Shown here: in pieces, positions 9,973 to 19,300 of the stretch
Position numbering within the stretch: position 1 is the stretch's first letter
Layout: each line of letters begins with the position of its first letter
Assembly (NCBI RefSeq): GCF_900100945.1
Contig: NZ_FNCG01000001.1
Coordinates: 558,001 to 622,000, forward strand
Source of the DNA: Mucilaginibacter gossypii
Lineage (GTDB): Bacteria > Bacteroidota > Bacteroidia > Sphingobacteriales > Sphingobacteriaceae
DNA: 64,000 bases
Reading direction: 5' to 3'
The notes under the pieces: generated by a model
What the model was told of the DNA's origin: nothing
Seen by the model: the letters and a program-made list of their open reading frames with translations, nothing else
The model's database searches: none
Made by a program: the position numbers and the translations under genes

Positions 9973-11586
9973 ATGCTGCATCACGTTATTATTCAATGTG
10001 CCTGCCTGTTGGTAGTTATCCTTTTTGTGGTAATGCTTGGGCAAAAAATCAAAATAGCTTATCCCATACTATTGGTTTTAGTCGGTTTACCTCTTGGTTT
10101 TGTTCCTTTTCTGAAAGGTATCGAAATACAGCCCGATCTGATCTTTGTTATTTTTCTACCGCCTTTGTTGTATGAATCGGCGTGGAACACTTCCTGGAAG
10201 GATTTCTGGAAATGGCGCAGGGTGATCTCCAGCTTTGCATTTTTGATCGTTATTTTAACGTCATGTTTAATCGCGGTTGTGTCAAACAGCCTGATAGCGG
10301 GTTTTACCCTGCCCCTGGGTTTTTTGCTCGGGGGGATAATTTCCCCACCCGACGCGGTGTCGGCAAGTACTATCCTGAAAAATATAAAAGTGCCTAAGCG
10401 GTTTATTGCTATTGTTGAGGGTGAAAGCTTATTGAACGATGCATCAAGTTTAGTAATATTCAGGTTTGCGCTTGCCGCGGTGGTTACCGGGAAATTTGCA
10501 TTAGGACAAGCCACGCTAAGTTTTGTACTGGTGATTGTAATGGGTATCGTTATAGGATTGGCAGTAGGTTTGGTTTTTTACACCATACACCGATGGTTGC
10601 CAACTACGGCCAATATTGATATTATCCTTACGTTTATTACACCGTATGCTATGTATATGGCAGCCGAAGAGTTCCACTTTTCGGGAGTGCTGGCTGTAGT
10701 AAGCGGCGGGTTGTTCCTGTCGTCACAACGGCACGTGATATTAAGTTACCGCAGCCGGTTGCAGGGAGTTAATGTTTGGGAAACAGTAGCTTTTGTTTTA
10801 AACGGGTTTGTGTTTATCCTGATAGGATTAGAGTTTCCGGTAATTATCAAGGCGCTTGGGCCCGAAGGCCTGAAACCGGCGATAAATTATAGCCTCATTA
10901 TAACCGGTGTACTGATACTGGCCCGTTTAGCCAGTACTTTTGGGGCCTCTGTATTTACCGTATTCATTAGCCGTTACATCACTACAGCCGATCCGAGCCC
11001 GGGCTGGAAGGGGCCGTTATTGCTGGGCTGGGCAGGTATGCGGGGCGTGGTTTCACTTGCCGCTGCCTTGAGTATCCCCGAACTTTTGCCGTCGGGCGCC
11101 GCCTTTCCTCAACGCAACCTCATCTTGTTTATCACATTCGTGGTGATCATGTTTACCCTGGTGGTTCAGGGCCTTACGTTGCCCTTATTGGTGAGGTTTG
11201 TAAATATGCCCGATCGTGATTACATAGGTTCGCACGAGCAGCAAAAGCAATTAGTCAGGAAAAAGTTATCGAAGTTGGCATTACAAATACTTGAAGATAA
11301 ATATGCGGACAGATTAGACGGTAACGATATGATCAAGGCATTTAGGTTAAGATTGAGTGCTGATATGGAACTGCTGAAAGACTGGGAAAAAGATGGCAGT
11401 GAACAACGCGCCGATAATTTTTATCATGACTACCGCGTAATTTTAAATGATGTAATGGATCAGCAGCGGGCCTTGTTACTTACACTGAATAAAAAAGAAA
11501 ACATCAGCGATGATATTGTAAAGCAGCAATTGGATCTGCTTGATTTGGAAGAAGAGAAATTAAGGCAGCATTTTGAGGTGGTGTAG
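9973..11586 (+). CDS. Na+/H+ antiporter, CPA1/NhaP family
   Basis: Inner-membrane cation/proton exchanger for sodium and pH homeostasis. The 537-residue product has about twelve hydrophobic segments over residues 1-410. It shows CPA1 signatures: SPPDAVSA in the TM5 region, GESLLNDASSLVIFR with the conserved Asn-Asp, and GWAGMRGVVSLAAALS near the end of the membrane domain. A charged cytoplasmic tail of about 120 residues follows, as in many Bacteroidota members. I chose the ATG at 9973 over the in-frame TTG at 9958 because a -7-like box (TATTTTAG, 9961-9968) would be overlapped by the longer form. It is divergent from the efflux operon. Confidence 0.92.
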   Translation: MLHHVIIQCACLLVVILFVVMLGQKIKIAYPILLVLVGLPLGFVPFLKGIEIQPDLIFVIFLPPLLYESAWNTSWKDFWKWRRVISSFAFLIVILTSCLIAVVSNSLIAGFTLPLGFLLGGIISPPDAVSASTILKNIKVPKRFIAIVEGESLLNDASSLVIFRFALAAVVTGKFALGQATLSFVLVIVMGIVIGLAVGLVFYTIHRWLPTTANIDIILTFITPYAMYMAAEEFHFSGVLAVVSGGLFLSSQRHVILSYRSRLQGVNVWETVAFVLNGFVFILIGLEFPVIIKALGPEGLKPAINYSLIITGVLILARLASTFGASVFTVFISRYITTADPSPGWKGPLLLGWAGMRGVVSLAAALSIPELLPSGAAFPQRNLILFITFVVIMFTLVVQGLTLPLLVRFVNMPDRDYIGSHEQQKQLVRKKLSKLALQILEDKYADRLDGNDMIKAFRLRLSADMELLKDWEKDGSEQRADNFYHDYRVILNDVMDQQRALLLTLNKKENISDDIVKQQLDLLDLEEEKLRQHFEVV

Positions 11587-11613
11587 CCTATTATTTCTTT
11601 CATGCATAATGGC

Positions 11614-11621
11614 TACTTTTG
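11614..11621 (+). promoter_or_regulatory. Candidate Bacteroidota -7 box for the dGTPase gene
   Basis: TACTTTTG matches the TAnnTTTG -7 consensus exactly and lies 24 bases before the ATG at 11646. No clear TTTG is visible at the expected -33 position, so this rests on one box only. Confidence 0.4.
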
Positions 11622-11645
11622 CCGCTCTATATACATCAAACTATA

Positions 11646-12989
11646 ATGAACTGGGATCAACTGTTATCGGCAAAACGCTGGGGTTACGAAGATAAATATA
11701 TTGCAAACCATATCGATGCACGATCGGAGTTTCAGCGGGATTACGACCGGATAATTTTTTCATCACCCTTCAGGAGGTTGCAAAACAAAACCCAGGTATT
11801 CCCTTTACCCGGAAGCATTTTTGTACATAACCGGCTTACCCATAGTTTGGAGGTAGCCAGTGTGGGCCGCTCGTTAGGGCGGATGCATTTTAACAGGATG
11901 CTTAAAGAAGATCCGGATGTAGAAAAGAAATATCCGCTTATCAGTGAGATCGGTAATATGGTGGCTGCAGCCTGTTTAGCCCATGATTTGGGTAATCCCG
12001 CCTTTGGCCATTCAGGCGAATCAGCCATTTCACATTATTTTGCAGAAGGAGCAGGTAAGGATTATAAAGACACTGTTACTGCGCAGCAATGGGAAGATCT
12101 CACTCATTTTGAAGGCAACGCCAATGCCCTGAGATTATTGACGCATCCGTTTGCCGGTAAAGGCCGGGGGAGTTTGGCATTAACTTATTCAACCATCGCT
12201 TCTATTGCAAAATACCCGTGTTCATCTGTCGCCGGGCATAAAAAGGGTATCATCTACCGAAAGAAATATGGTTTCTTTGCTTCCGAGCAACAGGACTTTG
12301 AAAAGATAGCCAATGATTTGGGTTTGATCAGGGTAGAGGACGATGAACTTATTTACAAAAGGCATCCATTAGTATACCTTGTTGAGGCGGCTGATGATAT
12401 TTGCTACAATGTCGTTGATCTGGAAGATGCCCATCGCCTTAAAATACTCTCCTATGAGGAAGTGAAAGCATTGCTAATGCCATTGTGTACTATTCCCAGG
12501 ATGGAAGAGCGACTGGAAGAGTTTGATGATACAGACGCCAAAGTTGGCTATTTGAGGGCAATAGCAATAAATACCCTGGTAAATCAATGTTCAAATCTGT
12601 TTTACGACAAACAGGAAGAGATCATGAATGGTGATTTTAATTCGGCACTGATGGATGCAATTGAAGAACCACTCCGGTCTGCCATGAAAGCGATCGAAAA
12701 GGTTTCTGTAAAAAAGATCTACAACTATAGCCCGGTAGTGCAAAAGGAAGTTGCCGGTTATAAGGTAATGGGTGGTTTATTGGAAGAGTTTGTCCCTGCT
12801 TATTTAAAAAATAATTCAAAATACCACGAGAAACTGATCGAACTGATCCCTAAACAGTTTTTAACCAAAGCCAACGACGATTATTCAAAGATCCAGACCG
12901 TTCTTGACTTTGTTTCGGGCATGACCGATCTGTATGCGGTTGAGTTGTTCAGAAAAATCAAGGGGATTTCGTTCCCGTCGATGAACTGA
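11646..12989 (+). CDS. dgt: Deoxyguanosinetriphosphate triphosphohydrolase (dGTPase, HD superfamily)
   Basis: Cytosolic enzyme that splits dGTP to deoxyguanosine and triphosphate, controlling dNTP pools. The 447-residue protein has the HD metal site: H66 in RLTHSLEVA, then H113-D114 in CLAHDLGNPAFGHSGE, and a further Asp in VEAADDICYNVVDLEDAH. The N-terminal SPFRRLQNKTQVFPL segment is typical of dGTPase rather than of other HD proteins. The ATG at 11646 is preferred over an in-frame TTG at 11619, because the longer form would overlap the -7 box at 11614-11621. It follows the antiporter gene by 59 bases but has its own promoter candidate. Confidence 0.93.
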   Translation: MNWDQLLSAKRWGYEDKYIANHIDARSEFQRDYDRIIFSSPFRRLQNKTQVFPLPGSIFVHNRLTHSLEVASVGRSLGRMHFNRMLKEDPDVEKKYPLISEIGNMVAAACLAHDLGNPAFGHSGESAISHYFAEGAGKDYKDTVTAQQWEDLTHFEGNANALRLLTHPFAGKGRGSLALTYSTIASIAKYPCSSVAGHKKGIIYRKKYGFFASEQQDFEKIANDLGLIRVEDDELIYKRHPLVYLVEAADDICYNVVDLEDAHRLKILSYEEVKALLMPLCTIPRMEERLEEFDDTDAKVGYLRAIAINTLVNQCSNLFYDKQEEIMNGDFNSALMDAIEEPLRSAMKAIEKVSVKKIYNYSPVVQKEVAGYKVMGGLLEEFVPAYLKNNSKYHEKLIELIPKQFLTKANDDYSKIQTVLDFVSGMTDLYAVELFRKIKGISFPSMN

Positions 12990-12993
12990 TATA

Positions 12994-13044
12994 CACGAAT
13001 GCCCGGACGAGGCGTAATAATTCGTGCAAATAATAGTTATTATT
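12994..13044 (+). promoter_or_regulatory. Inverted repeats upstream of the AraC-type regulator gene
   Basis: CACGAAT (12994-13000) pairs with ATTCGTG (13020-13026), and directly after it AATAATA-GT-TATTATT (13029-13044) is a perfect 7-2-7 palindrome ending 7 bases before the ATG at 13052. The second palindrome overlaps a -7-like box (TATTATTG, 13038-13045). It could be an autoregulatory site, or weak termination of the dGTPase gene; neither is proven. Confidence 0.4.
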
Positions 13045-13051
13045 GCTTACT

Positions 13052-13951
13052 ATGCCGAAAGAGATCCGACCTGTACAGATGCATACTATGGAGCAATTGC
13101 TTGCTCCGCTTGGTGTTACCAATCAGTATAAAGGCCTGCATATTATGTCGTTTAATCCGGGGGATATTGAGGTGCCTATTTTGCACCCCTTCCGGTCAGA
13201 CCATTTTTTTTTAACGCTTGTTCATGAAGGTGAGTTATCAATTAATGCCAACCTTTTGGAGTATAACTTAAAAAAGAACAATATCCTGATGGTAGCTCCC
13301 AATACCGTTCGCCAGTTTCTGAATGTTTCGCCAGATTGCAGGCTTACCTCGATCATATTTACCTCGGCTTATCTATCTGCTACCAGTATCCACACAAAAA
13401 ATGTAGAAGCGTTTGATTTTTTATCATCGCAGGTAAATCCGTTACTGGTTATTGATCAGGAGCCGGCCGATAACCTTATATCAATTATGAAAATCCTTGA
13501 AAGTAAAATGGATAATCGTAATGATCTGGCATTCCAGGATGAAGTTGTGCTAAGCATTTTTACCGGTTTTATTTATGAGATAGGCGCGCTATATCAAAAG
13601 CAACAAAAAATAGCGGAAGTAAAGGGTACACGAAAGGAGGAACTGACTTTTCGGTTTCTAAAAATCCTTCCGCAGCATTTTAAGGAAGAAAGAAGCGTAC
13701 AGGCTTATGCTGCCATGCTTAATATCACCCCTAAATACCTTTCGCAAACTGTAAAGGAAATAACCGGCAAAACCGCGGGCGAGTTCATTGACGAGATTGT
13801 GATCCTGGAAGCTAAAGTCGCCCTTAACGACCCCTCGTTAACCATAGCCCAGATTGCTACCTATCTCAACTTTGCCGATCAGTTCTTTTTTAGCAAGTTT
13901 TTCAAAAAACAATGCGGTACCAGTCCCAGTAAATACCGTCAAACGCCCTGA
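13052..13951 (+). CDS. AraC family transcriptional regulator
   Basis: DNA-binding regulator of 299 residues. Residues about 20-130 form a cupin-like sensing domain (HPFRSDHFFLTLVHEGELS, then NNILMVAPNT). The C-terminal 85 residues carry two helix-turn-helix units, including SVQAYAAMLNITPKYLSQTV followed by the AraC signature IAQIATYLNFADQFFFSKFF. This sensing-domain type is common in Bacteroidota AraC regulators. The ATG at 13052 is preferred over an upstream TTG. It lies between a housekeeping gene and an efflux operon, so its target is not obvious from context. Confidence 0.9.
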   Translation: MPKEIRPVQMHTMEQLLAPLGVTNQYKGLHIMSFNPGDIEVPILHPFRSDHFFLTLVHEGELSINANLLEYNLKKNNILMVAPNTVRQFLNVSPDCRLTSIIFTSAYLSATSIHTKNVEAFDFLSSQVNPLLVIDQEPADNLISIMKILESKMDNRNDLAFQDEVVLSIFTGFIYEIGALYQKQQKIAEVKGTRKEELTFRFLKILPQHFKEERSVQAYAAMLNITPKYLSQTVKEITGKTAGEFIDEIVILEAKVALNDPSLTIAQIATYLNFADQFFFSKFFKKQCGTSPSKYRQTP

Positions 13952-13962
13952 TAATAAACGAT

Positions 13963-14104
13963 TGTCATTTCGAACGAGCCTTGGGTGGGATCGTGCACCG
14001 GCGGTGAGGAGAAATCTTCTACGAGCGTCGCTGCGGTTATACATGGCGGATAAGATTTCTCCTCGCGCCCGGCTTTTCCCTGCGCTGGCTCGTTCGAAAT
14101 GACA
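13963..14104. repeat. 142-bp palindromic element (MITE/REP-like)
   Basis: Perfect 18-bp terminal inverted repeats, TGTCATTTCGAACGAGCC at 13963-13980 and its complement at 14087-14104, enclose a second perfect 13-bp pair, GAGGAGAAATCTT at 14006-14018 and its complement at 14052-14064. There is no transposase inside. Open frames on both strands across the element are symmetry artefacts. It sits 12 bases after the AraC stop. The rest of the 13952-14408 gap holds the TetR promoter region. Confidence 0.85.
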
Positions 14105-14236
14105 TTTTTTTACATGAAAACTTGTGGGCACATTGTAGCTCTCCGGAGGAGTTCTCTTCGCCCAATCTCAAAGATCCATCAAATAATCCTTGCTGTTATA
14201 CTTTTAATTGCAAATGATAAGTATCGTTGCAACGCT

Positions 14237-14250
14237 GTAATTATTATTAC
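14237..14250 (+). promoter_or_regulatory. Perfect palindrome upstream of the TetR/efflux operon
   Basis: GTAAT-TATT-ATTAC is a 14-bp perfect palindrome of the size bound by TetR-family dimers, about 160 bases before the tetR start. A further TGTAAT/ATTACA pair spans 14236-14262. Operator function is inferred only. Confidence 0.3.
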
Positions 14251-14335
14251 CATTCCATTACAATGTTTTTAGTGAAAACGACTTTTTGACATATTGCGCC
14301 ATCCTTTAAACATTCTGCAAAAACGATAATTGAGC

Positions 14336-14389
14336 CACTTTTGCCCTGTCATCAGTTGTTGATGCAGCCGGGCGTAATAGTGTGCCCGG
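14336..14389 (+). promoter_or_regulatory. Candidate promoter, operator and leader hairpin of the TetR/efflux operon
   Basis: CACTTTTG (14336-14343) resembles the -7 box with one mismatch. Just after it, CATCA-GTTGT-TGATG (14350-14364) is a perfect 5-5-5 dyad. Then CCGGGC (14368-14373) pairs with GCCCGG (14384-14389), a stable hairpin in the leader 19 bases before the ATG. A repressor site over the transcription start would suit autoregulation by the adjacent TetR. Confidence 0.4.
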
Positions 14390-14408
14390 TTAAACGCCAG
14401 GTTTGTTT

Positions 14409-14996
14409 ATGCCGATAAGGGACACAGGTGCCGAACAATTAATTAAGGACACCGCTAAAAACATTTTTTTTGCTGAGGGCCGGCTCCATGCCAATACCCA
14501 GGATATCGCCGACGCGGCCGGTGTAAGCCGCACCTTGTTAAATTACTATTTCCGCACTAAGGACGTTTTAATTGAACAGGTGTTTAAGGAAGCAATGCTT
14601 GCTTTAACAACCCGTCTCGACGCTGTTATGGCATCTGACATGCCATTTAAAAGCAAGGTTGAAAGCTTTATAGAATTGTTTTTAACTGAGGCCAACAATT
14701 ATCCTTACCAGGAAACTTTCCTGATCACCGAGATCAATTCAAACATCTGTAAGTACACAAACGAGGCCAGGCCGCACCATATCAATAAGTTCATGGAGCA
14801 GATCAGCGCCGAAATGGAGGCAGGTAATATTGAACAGATGGACCCCATGCATTTTGTGCTGAACCTGTTTTCGCTGATGTCATACCCGCTTATCATGGGG
14901 CCAATATATAAAAAGGCGTTTAACCTGAGCAATGAAAGTTATACCTGCCTCATTAATGAGCGAAAGAAGATGATCTGTAAAATGATTTTCCAGTAA
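14409..14996 (+). CDS. TetR family regulator of the adjacent RND operon
   Basis: One-component repressor of 195 residues. The N-terminal helix-turn-helix is clear at about residues 24-50 (ANTQDIADAAGVSRTLLNYY), followed by a variable ligand-binding domain of the usual length. It is the first gene of a co-directional run, 102 bases before the adaptor gene, an arrangement typical of AcrR/NalC-type local control of efflux. ATG 14409 was taken instead of the TTG two codons earlier. Regulation of its own operon is inferred from position and from the dyads upstream. Confidence 0.9.
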   Translation: MPIRDTGAEQLIKDTAKNIFFAEGRLHANTQDIADAAGVSRTLLNYYFRTKDVLIEQVFKEAMLALTTRLDAVMASDMPFKSKVESFIELFLTEANNYPYQETFLITEINSNICKYTNEARPHHINKFMEQISAEMEAGNIEQMDPMHFVLNLFSLMSYPLIMGPIYKKAFNLSNESYTCLINERKKMICKMIFQ

Positions 14997-15098
14997 AAAA
15001 TTTATCCGGTGATTAACGCAATCGTCAAACAAAATAATTTAACACACATCACAATGTCTTCAATATCAATTCACTCTAATAACTACAAGTTAATATTT

Positions 15099-16271
15099 AT
15101 GAAAAATACAGTTCAACTGCTAACTGGCTTTGGGGCCGCCTTAATTCTACTGTCGTCATGCGGCGGCAGCCAAAACCAGGGCGGTGCCATGGCTGCGGGA
15201 GCTCCCCAGCCACCGCAAAGCTACCCGGTTTTTAAGATTAGTTTACATGACGCTACGCTGAACAACGAATATCCTGCCACGCTTCAGGGGCAGCAAAATA
15301 TAGAGATCCGTCCTAAAGTTGATGGTTATGTTGATAAGATCTACATTGACGAGGGCAGTGTTGTAAAAAAGGGCCAGCTGCTTTTTAAGCTCAGCGCGCC
15401 GCAATACGCCCAGGACGTAAACACCGCGACCGCGGCCATAGCCAGTGCCGAAGCTGATGTAAGCGCTGCTCAACTGCAGGTTAACAAAACCAGGCCGTTG
15501 GTTGAAAAAGATATCATCAGCCATTATGAGCTTGAATCGGCCGAGTACACGTTAAAAGCCCGCAAGGCCACCCTTGCCCAGGCAAAAGCCAGTTTAGCAA
15601 ACGCCAAAACCAATTTAGGTTATACGGTAATAACCAGCCCGGTTGATGGCGTGGTAGGGGCCATCCCTTATAAATTAGGTAGCCTCATCACCGGTTCAAC
15701 AGCGCAGCCATTAACAACAGTATCCAATATTGGTAAAGTGTATGCCTACTTCGCGCTGAATGAAAAGCAGCTGCTTGATTTTTCGAGAACGGTAAAAGGA
15801 AAAACCATGAATGAAAAGCTGGCTAACACGCCGCCTGTTTCACTGGTATTGCCGGATGGCAGCACCTATGCCGAAAAAGGTAAAGTGGAAACCATCAGCG
15901 GTTTAATTAATACCGAAACCGGATCGGCAAGTTACCGGGCCGCATTCCCAAACCCTGTTGGCCTGATCCGCAGCGGCGGAAGTGCTACTATACAGATCCC
16001 CCAGACTGTAAAAGATGCCGTGCTGATCCCTCAAAAGGCCGCTTATGAGCTGCAGGGAAAGCATTTTGTTTACGTGGTTGACGGCAAAGGAGCGGTTAAA
16101 AATACAGAAGTGAGCGTTATGGACCTCACCACAGGCCAATATTATGTAGTTACCGAAGGCCTTAAAGCAGGTGATACCATTGTTACCGATGGCGCAGGCA
16201 GTTTAAAAGACGGTATGGTTATCAAACCGGAAGTACAGGAGAACGCCGTGGTATATAAAGATCTAAAATAA
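15099..16271 (+). CDS. RND efflux periplasmic adaptor (membrane fusion protein)
   Basis: Adaptor of the second tripartite pump, 390 residues. It has a lipobox ending at C21 (LLSSC), the lipoyl half-motif IRPKVDGYVDKIYIDEGSVV, a helical hairpin rich in Ala and Gln at about 95-155, the second lipoyl half with YTVITSPVDGVVG, and the distal beta domain with VLIPQKAAYELQG. The start at 15099 is chosen because it puts the signal sequence at the N-terminus; an in-frame GTG at 15009 would bury the lipobox 50 residues in. The pump gene follows 51 bases later. Confidence 0.94.
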   Translation: MKNTVQLLTGFGAALILLSSCGGSQNQGGAMAAGAPQPPQSYPVFKISLHDATLNNEYPATLQGQQNIEIRPKVDGYVDKIYIDEGSVVKKGQLLFKLSAPQYAQDVNTATAAIASAEADVSAAQLQVNKTRPLVEKDIISHYELESAEYTLKARKATLAQAKASLANAKTNLGYTVITSPVDGVVGAIPYKLGSLITGSTAQPLTTVSNIGKVYAYFALNEKQLLDFSRTVKGKTMNEKLANTPPVSLVLPDGSTYAEKGKVETISGLINTETGSASYRAAFPNPVGLIRSGGSATIQIPQTVKDAVLIPQKAAYELQGKHFVYVVDGKGAVKNTEVSVMDLTTGQYYVVTEGLKAGDTIVTDGAGSLKDGMVIKPEVQENAVVYKDLK

Positions 16272-16322
16272 TTTTCACAACACCAGCCGGATTCCTTTTT
16301 ACCCGGCATCAACATAAACAAT

Positions 16323-19300
16323 ATGTTACGTACATTCATTGAACGACCAGTACTATCTACCGTAATATCGGTAATTATAGTCATACTGGGTATCCTGGGC
16401 CTTACAACCTTGCCCATATCAGAATACCCCGATATAGCACCGCCTACCGTGCAGGTATCCGCATCATACCAGGGCGCTAATGCCGAAGTGGTAATGAAAA
16501 GTGTTATCGTACCGCTCGAAGAGCAAATTAACGCCGTGGAGAACATGACCTACATGACCTCTACTGCAAGTAATGACGGCAGCGCTGTTATCACTGTTTA
16601 TTTTAAACAAGGTACCGACCCCGACCTGGCGGCGGTAAACGTGCAGAACAGGGTGTCAAAAGCCACCAGTTTATTACCGGCCGAAGTTACAAAGGCGGGT
16701 GTTACCACCAGTAAACGGCAAAGCAGTATGGTGGTGGTATTTTCCCTGTCGAGCGATAATAAAAGCTACGACGAGAAATTTTTGCAGAACTATGCCAACA
16801 TTAACGTGCTGCCGCAGATCAAGCGTATCAGCGGTGTAGGTGACGCGTCATCATTTGGCATACAGGATTATTCCATGCGTATTTGGTTAAAGCCCGATGT
16901 AATGGCCACCTACGGCCTTGTACCAGATGATGTGAACAGCGCCCTGGCCGAGCAGAACATTGAAGCAGCGCCGGGTAAAGTAGGAGAGAACGATAATCAG
17001 TCATTCCAGTATGTATTGAAATATAAAGGCAGGCTTACCAGTGTGCCCGAGTTTGAAAACATCGTGATCCGCTCATCAACCAAGGGGCAGCTGTTGCGCC
17101 TGAAAGATATAGCGCGGGTTGAGCTTGGCGCGCAAAGTTACGCCAATGCTACTACCATGAATGGCAAACCTGCAGTAGCTATAGCCATTTATCAAACTGC
17201 TGGTTCAAACGCGCATGAGTTAATTAAAAACTGCGAGCAGACTATTGAGGCCGCGTCGAAAACGTTCCCCGCTGGCATTAGTTATACTTCCCTTTTTAGT
17301 GTTAATGACTTTTTAGATGCCTCGATAGAAAAAGTTGTGCACACCCTGATTGAAGCATTTGTACTGGTGTTTATCGTGGTGTTCGTATTCCTTCAGGATT
17401 TCCGTTCCACGCTGATCCCGGCTATCGCGGTGCCTGTGGCTATTGTGGGTACTTTTTTCTTTCTGCAACTGTTTGGTTTTACCATTAACCTGCTTACGCT
17501 ATTTGCCATGGTGCTGGCCATTGGTATTGTGGTGGATGATGCCATTGTGGTGGTTGAGGCCGTACACGCTAAGCTTGATCATGGGGCTAAATCGGCAAAA
17601 GCGGCTACAATCAGCGCCATGAATGACATCAGCGGCGCTATAGTATCCATCACTTTGGTAATGGCTGCCGTGTTTATCCCGGTAACATTCATTACCGGTT
17701 CAACCGGGGTGTTTTATAAACAGTTTGGTTTAACGCTTGCTGTCGCGATTTTTATATCTGCAGTAAACGCTTTAACATTAAGCCCGGCATTGTGCGCGCT
17801 GTTATTGAAACCGCATCCCGAAGGCGAGCATCATAAAACAGGCCTGTTACAAAGATTTTATACAGCCTTTAATACCAGTTTTGATACAATTACCCGCAAA
17901 TACAAAAAATCTGTAAGCTTTCTTGCGGCCAAAAAATGGCTCTCGATTGCCGGTATTGCGGTTTTTGGGTTGATATTTTGGTTCCTGCTAAAAACAACGC
18001 CATCGGGCTTTGTGCCTAATGAAGATCAGGGTTTTATTATTGGCGATATCTCATTGCCGCCTGCCGCGTCACTGGAGCGTACTACCGAGGTTATCGACAA
18101 GGTATCAGGTATGGTAAGGTCCCTGCCCGAAGTGGAGTCGACTATCAGGGTTGCCGGCCAGGGCATACTGAGCGGCGCGGGTGGTTCATATGGCTTAATC
18201 ATGGTTAAGCTGAAACCCTGGGACAAACGCACGGCCAAAGGGTCTGATGTGAACACCGTTATCGGCAAACTATTTGGCATGACAGCCGGAATTAAAGGTG
18301 CTACCGTCCTGTTCTTTGCCCCGCCAACTTTGCAGGGCTTTGGTAACAGCAGCGGTTTCGAGTTCCAGGTGCAGGACAAAACCGGCGGCGATATTGTGAA
18401 ATTTGCCGAAATAAACGGCAAGTTCCTGGGCGCATTAAACCAGCGTCCCGAAATTCAATATGCGTCTACGTTTTTTAACACCAACTTCCCGCAGTTTTTG
18501 GTTGATGTCAATGTGGCTAAATGTAAGGATGCCGGTATTACTGTAAATTCGGTATTAAGCGCTTTACAGGGATATTTTGGCGGTGTTTATGCCTCCAACT
18601 TCAATGAGTTTGGCAAGCAATACCGTGTAATGATCCAGGCAGATGCCGCTTACAGGGGTACCACCGGCAGCCTGAACAATATGTATGTACGCAATGCCAA
18701 TAATACCATGGCGCCTATATCTGAGTTTGTTACGTTGAAAAAGGTTTACGGCCCTGAATCAGTTAACCGTTTTAACCTGTTTACTTCTATTTCGGTAAAC
18801 GGTGCTCCGAAACCGGGCTTCAGCACGGGCGATGCCATTAAAGCCATTCAGGAAGTAGGCGCAAAAACATTGCCTGCCGGTTATGGGTTCGAGTTTTCGG
18901 GCCTTACGCGCGAGGAGATTGCCAGCGGCAGCCAAACTATTTTTATTTTCCTGCTGTGTTTGGTGTTTGTATACTTCTTATTAAGTGCGCAGTACGAGAG
19001 CTATATCCTGCCATTTGCTGTATTACTGTCACTGCCTATAGGTTTGGCCGGCGCGTTCATTTTCGCTAAGATCTTCGGCATTCAAAATAATATTTATTTG
19101 CAGATCACCCTTATCATGCTCATCGGTCTGTTAGCCAAAAATGCCATTCTGATAGTTGAGTTTGCGGTAGCCCGCAGGCGAAACGGCGAAAGCATTGTGC
19201 AGGCCGCTATTGATGGCTCGGTTGCCCGTTTAAGGCCTATTTTGATGACCTCTTTCGCATTTATACTGGGCTTAGTCCCGCTAATGATTGCATCAGGAGC

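Noticed and set aside
13838..14131. Open frames of 97 and 82 codons on both strands over the palindromic element
   Set aside because: Both strands are open because of the inverted repeats; the frames also overlap the end of the araC gene.
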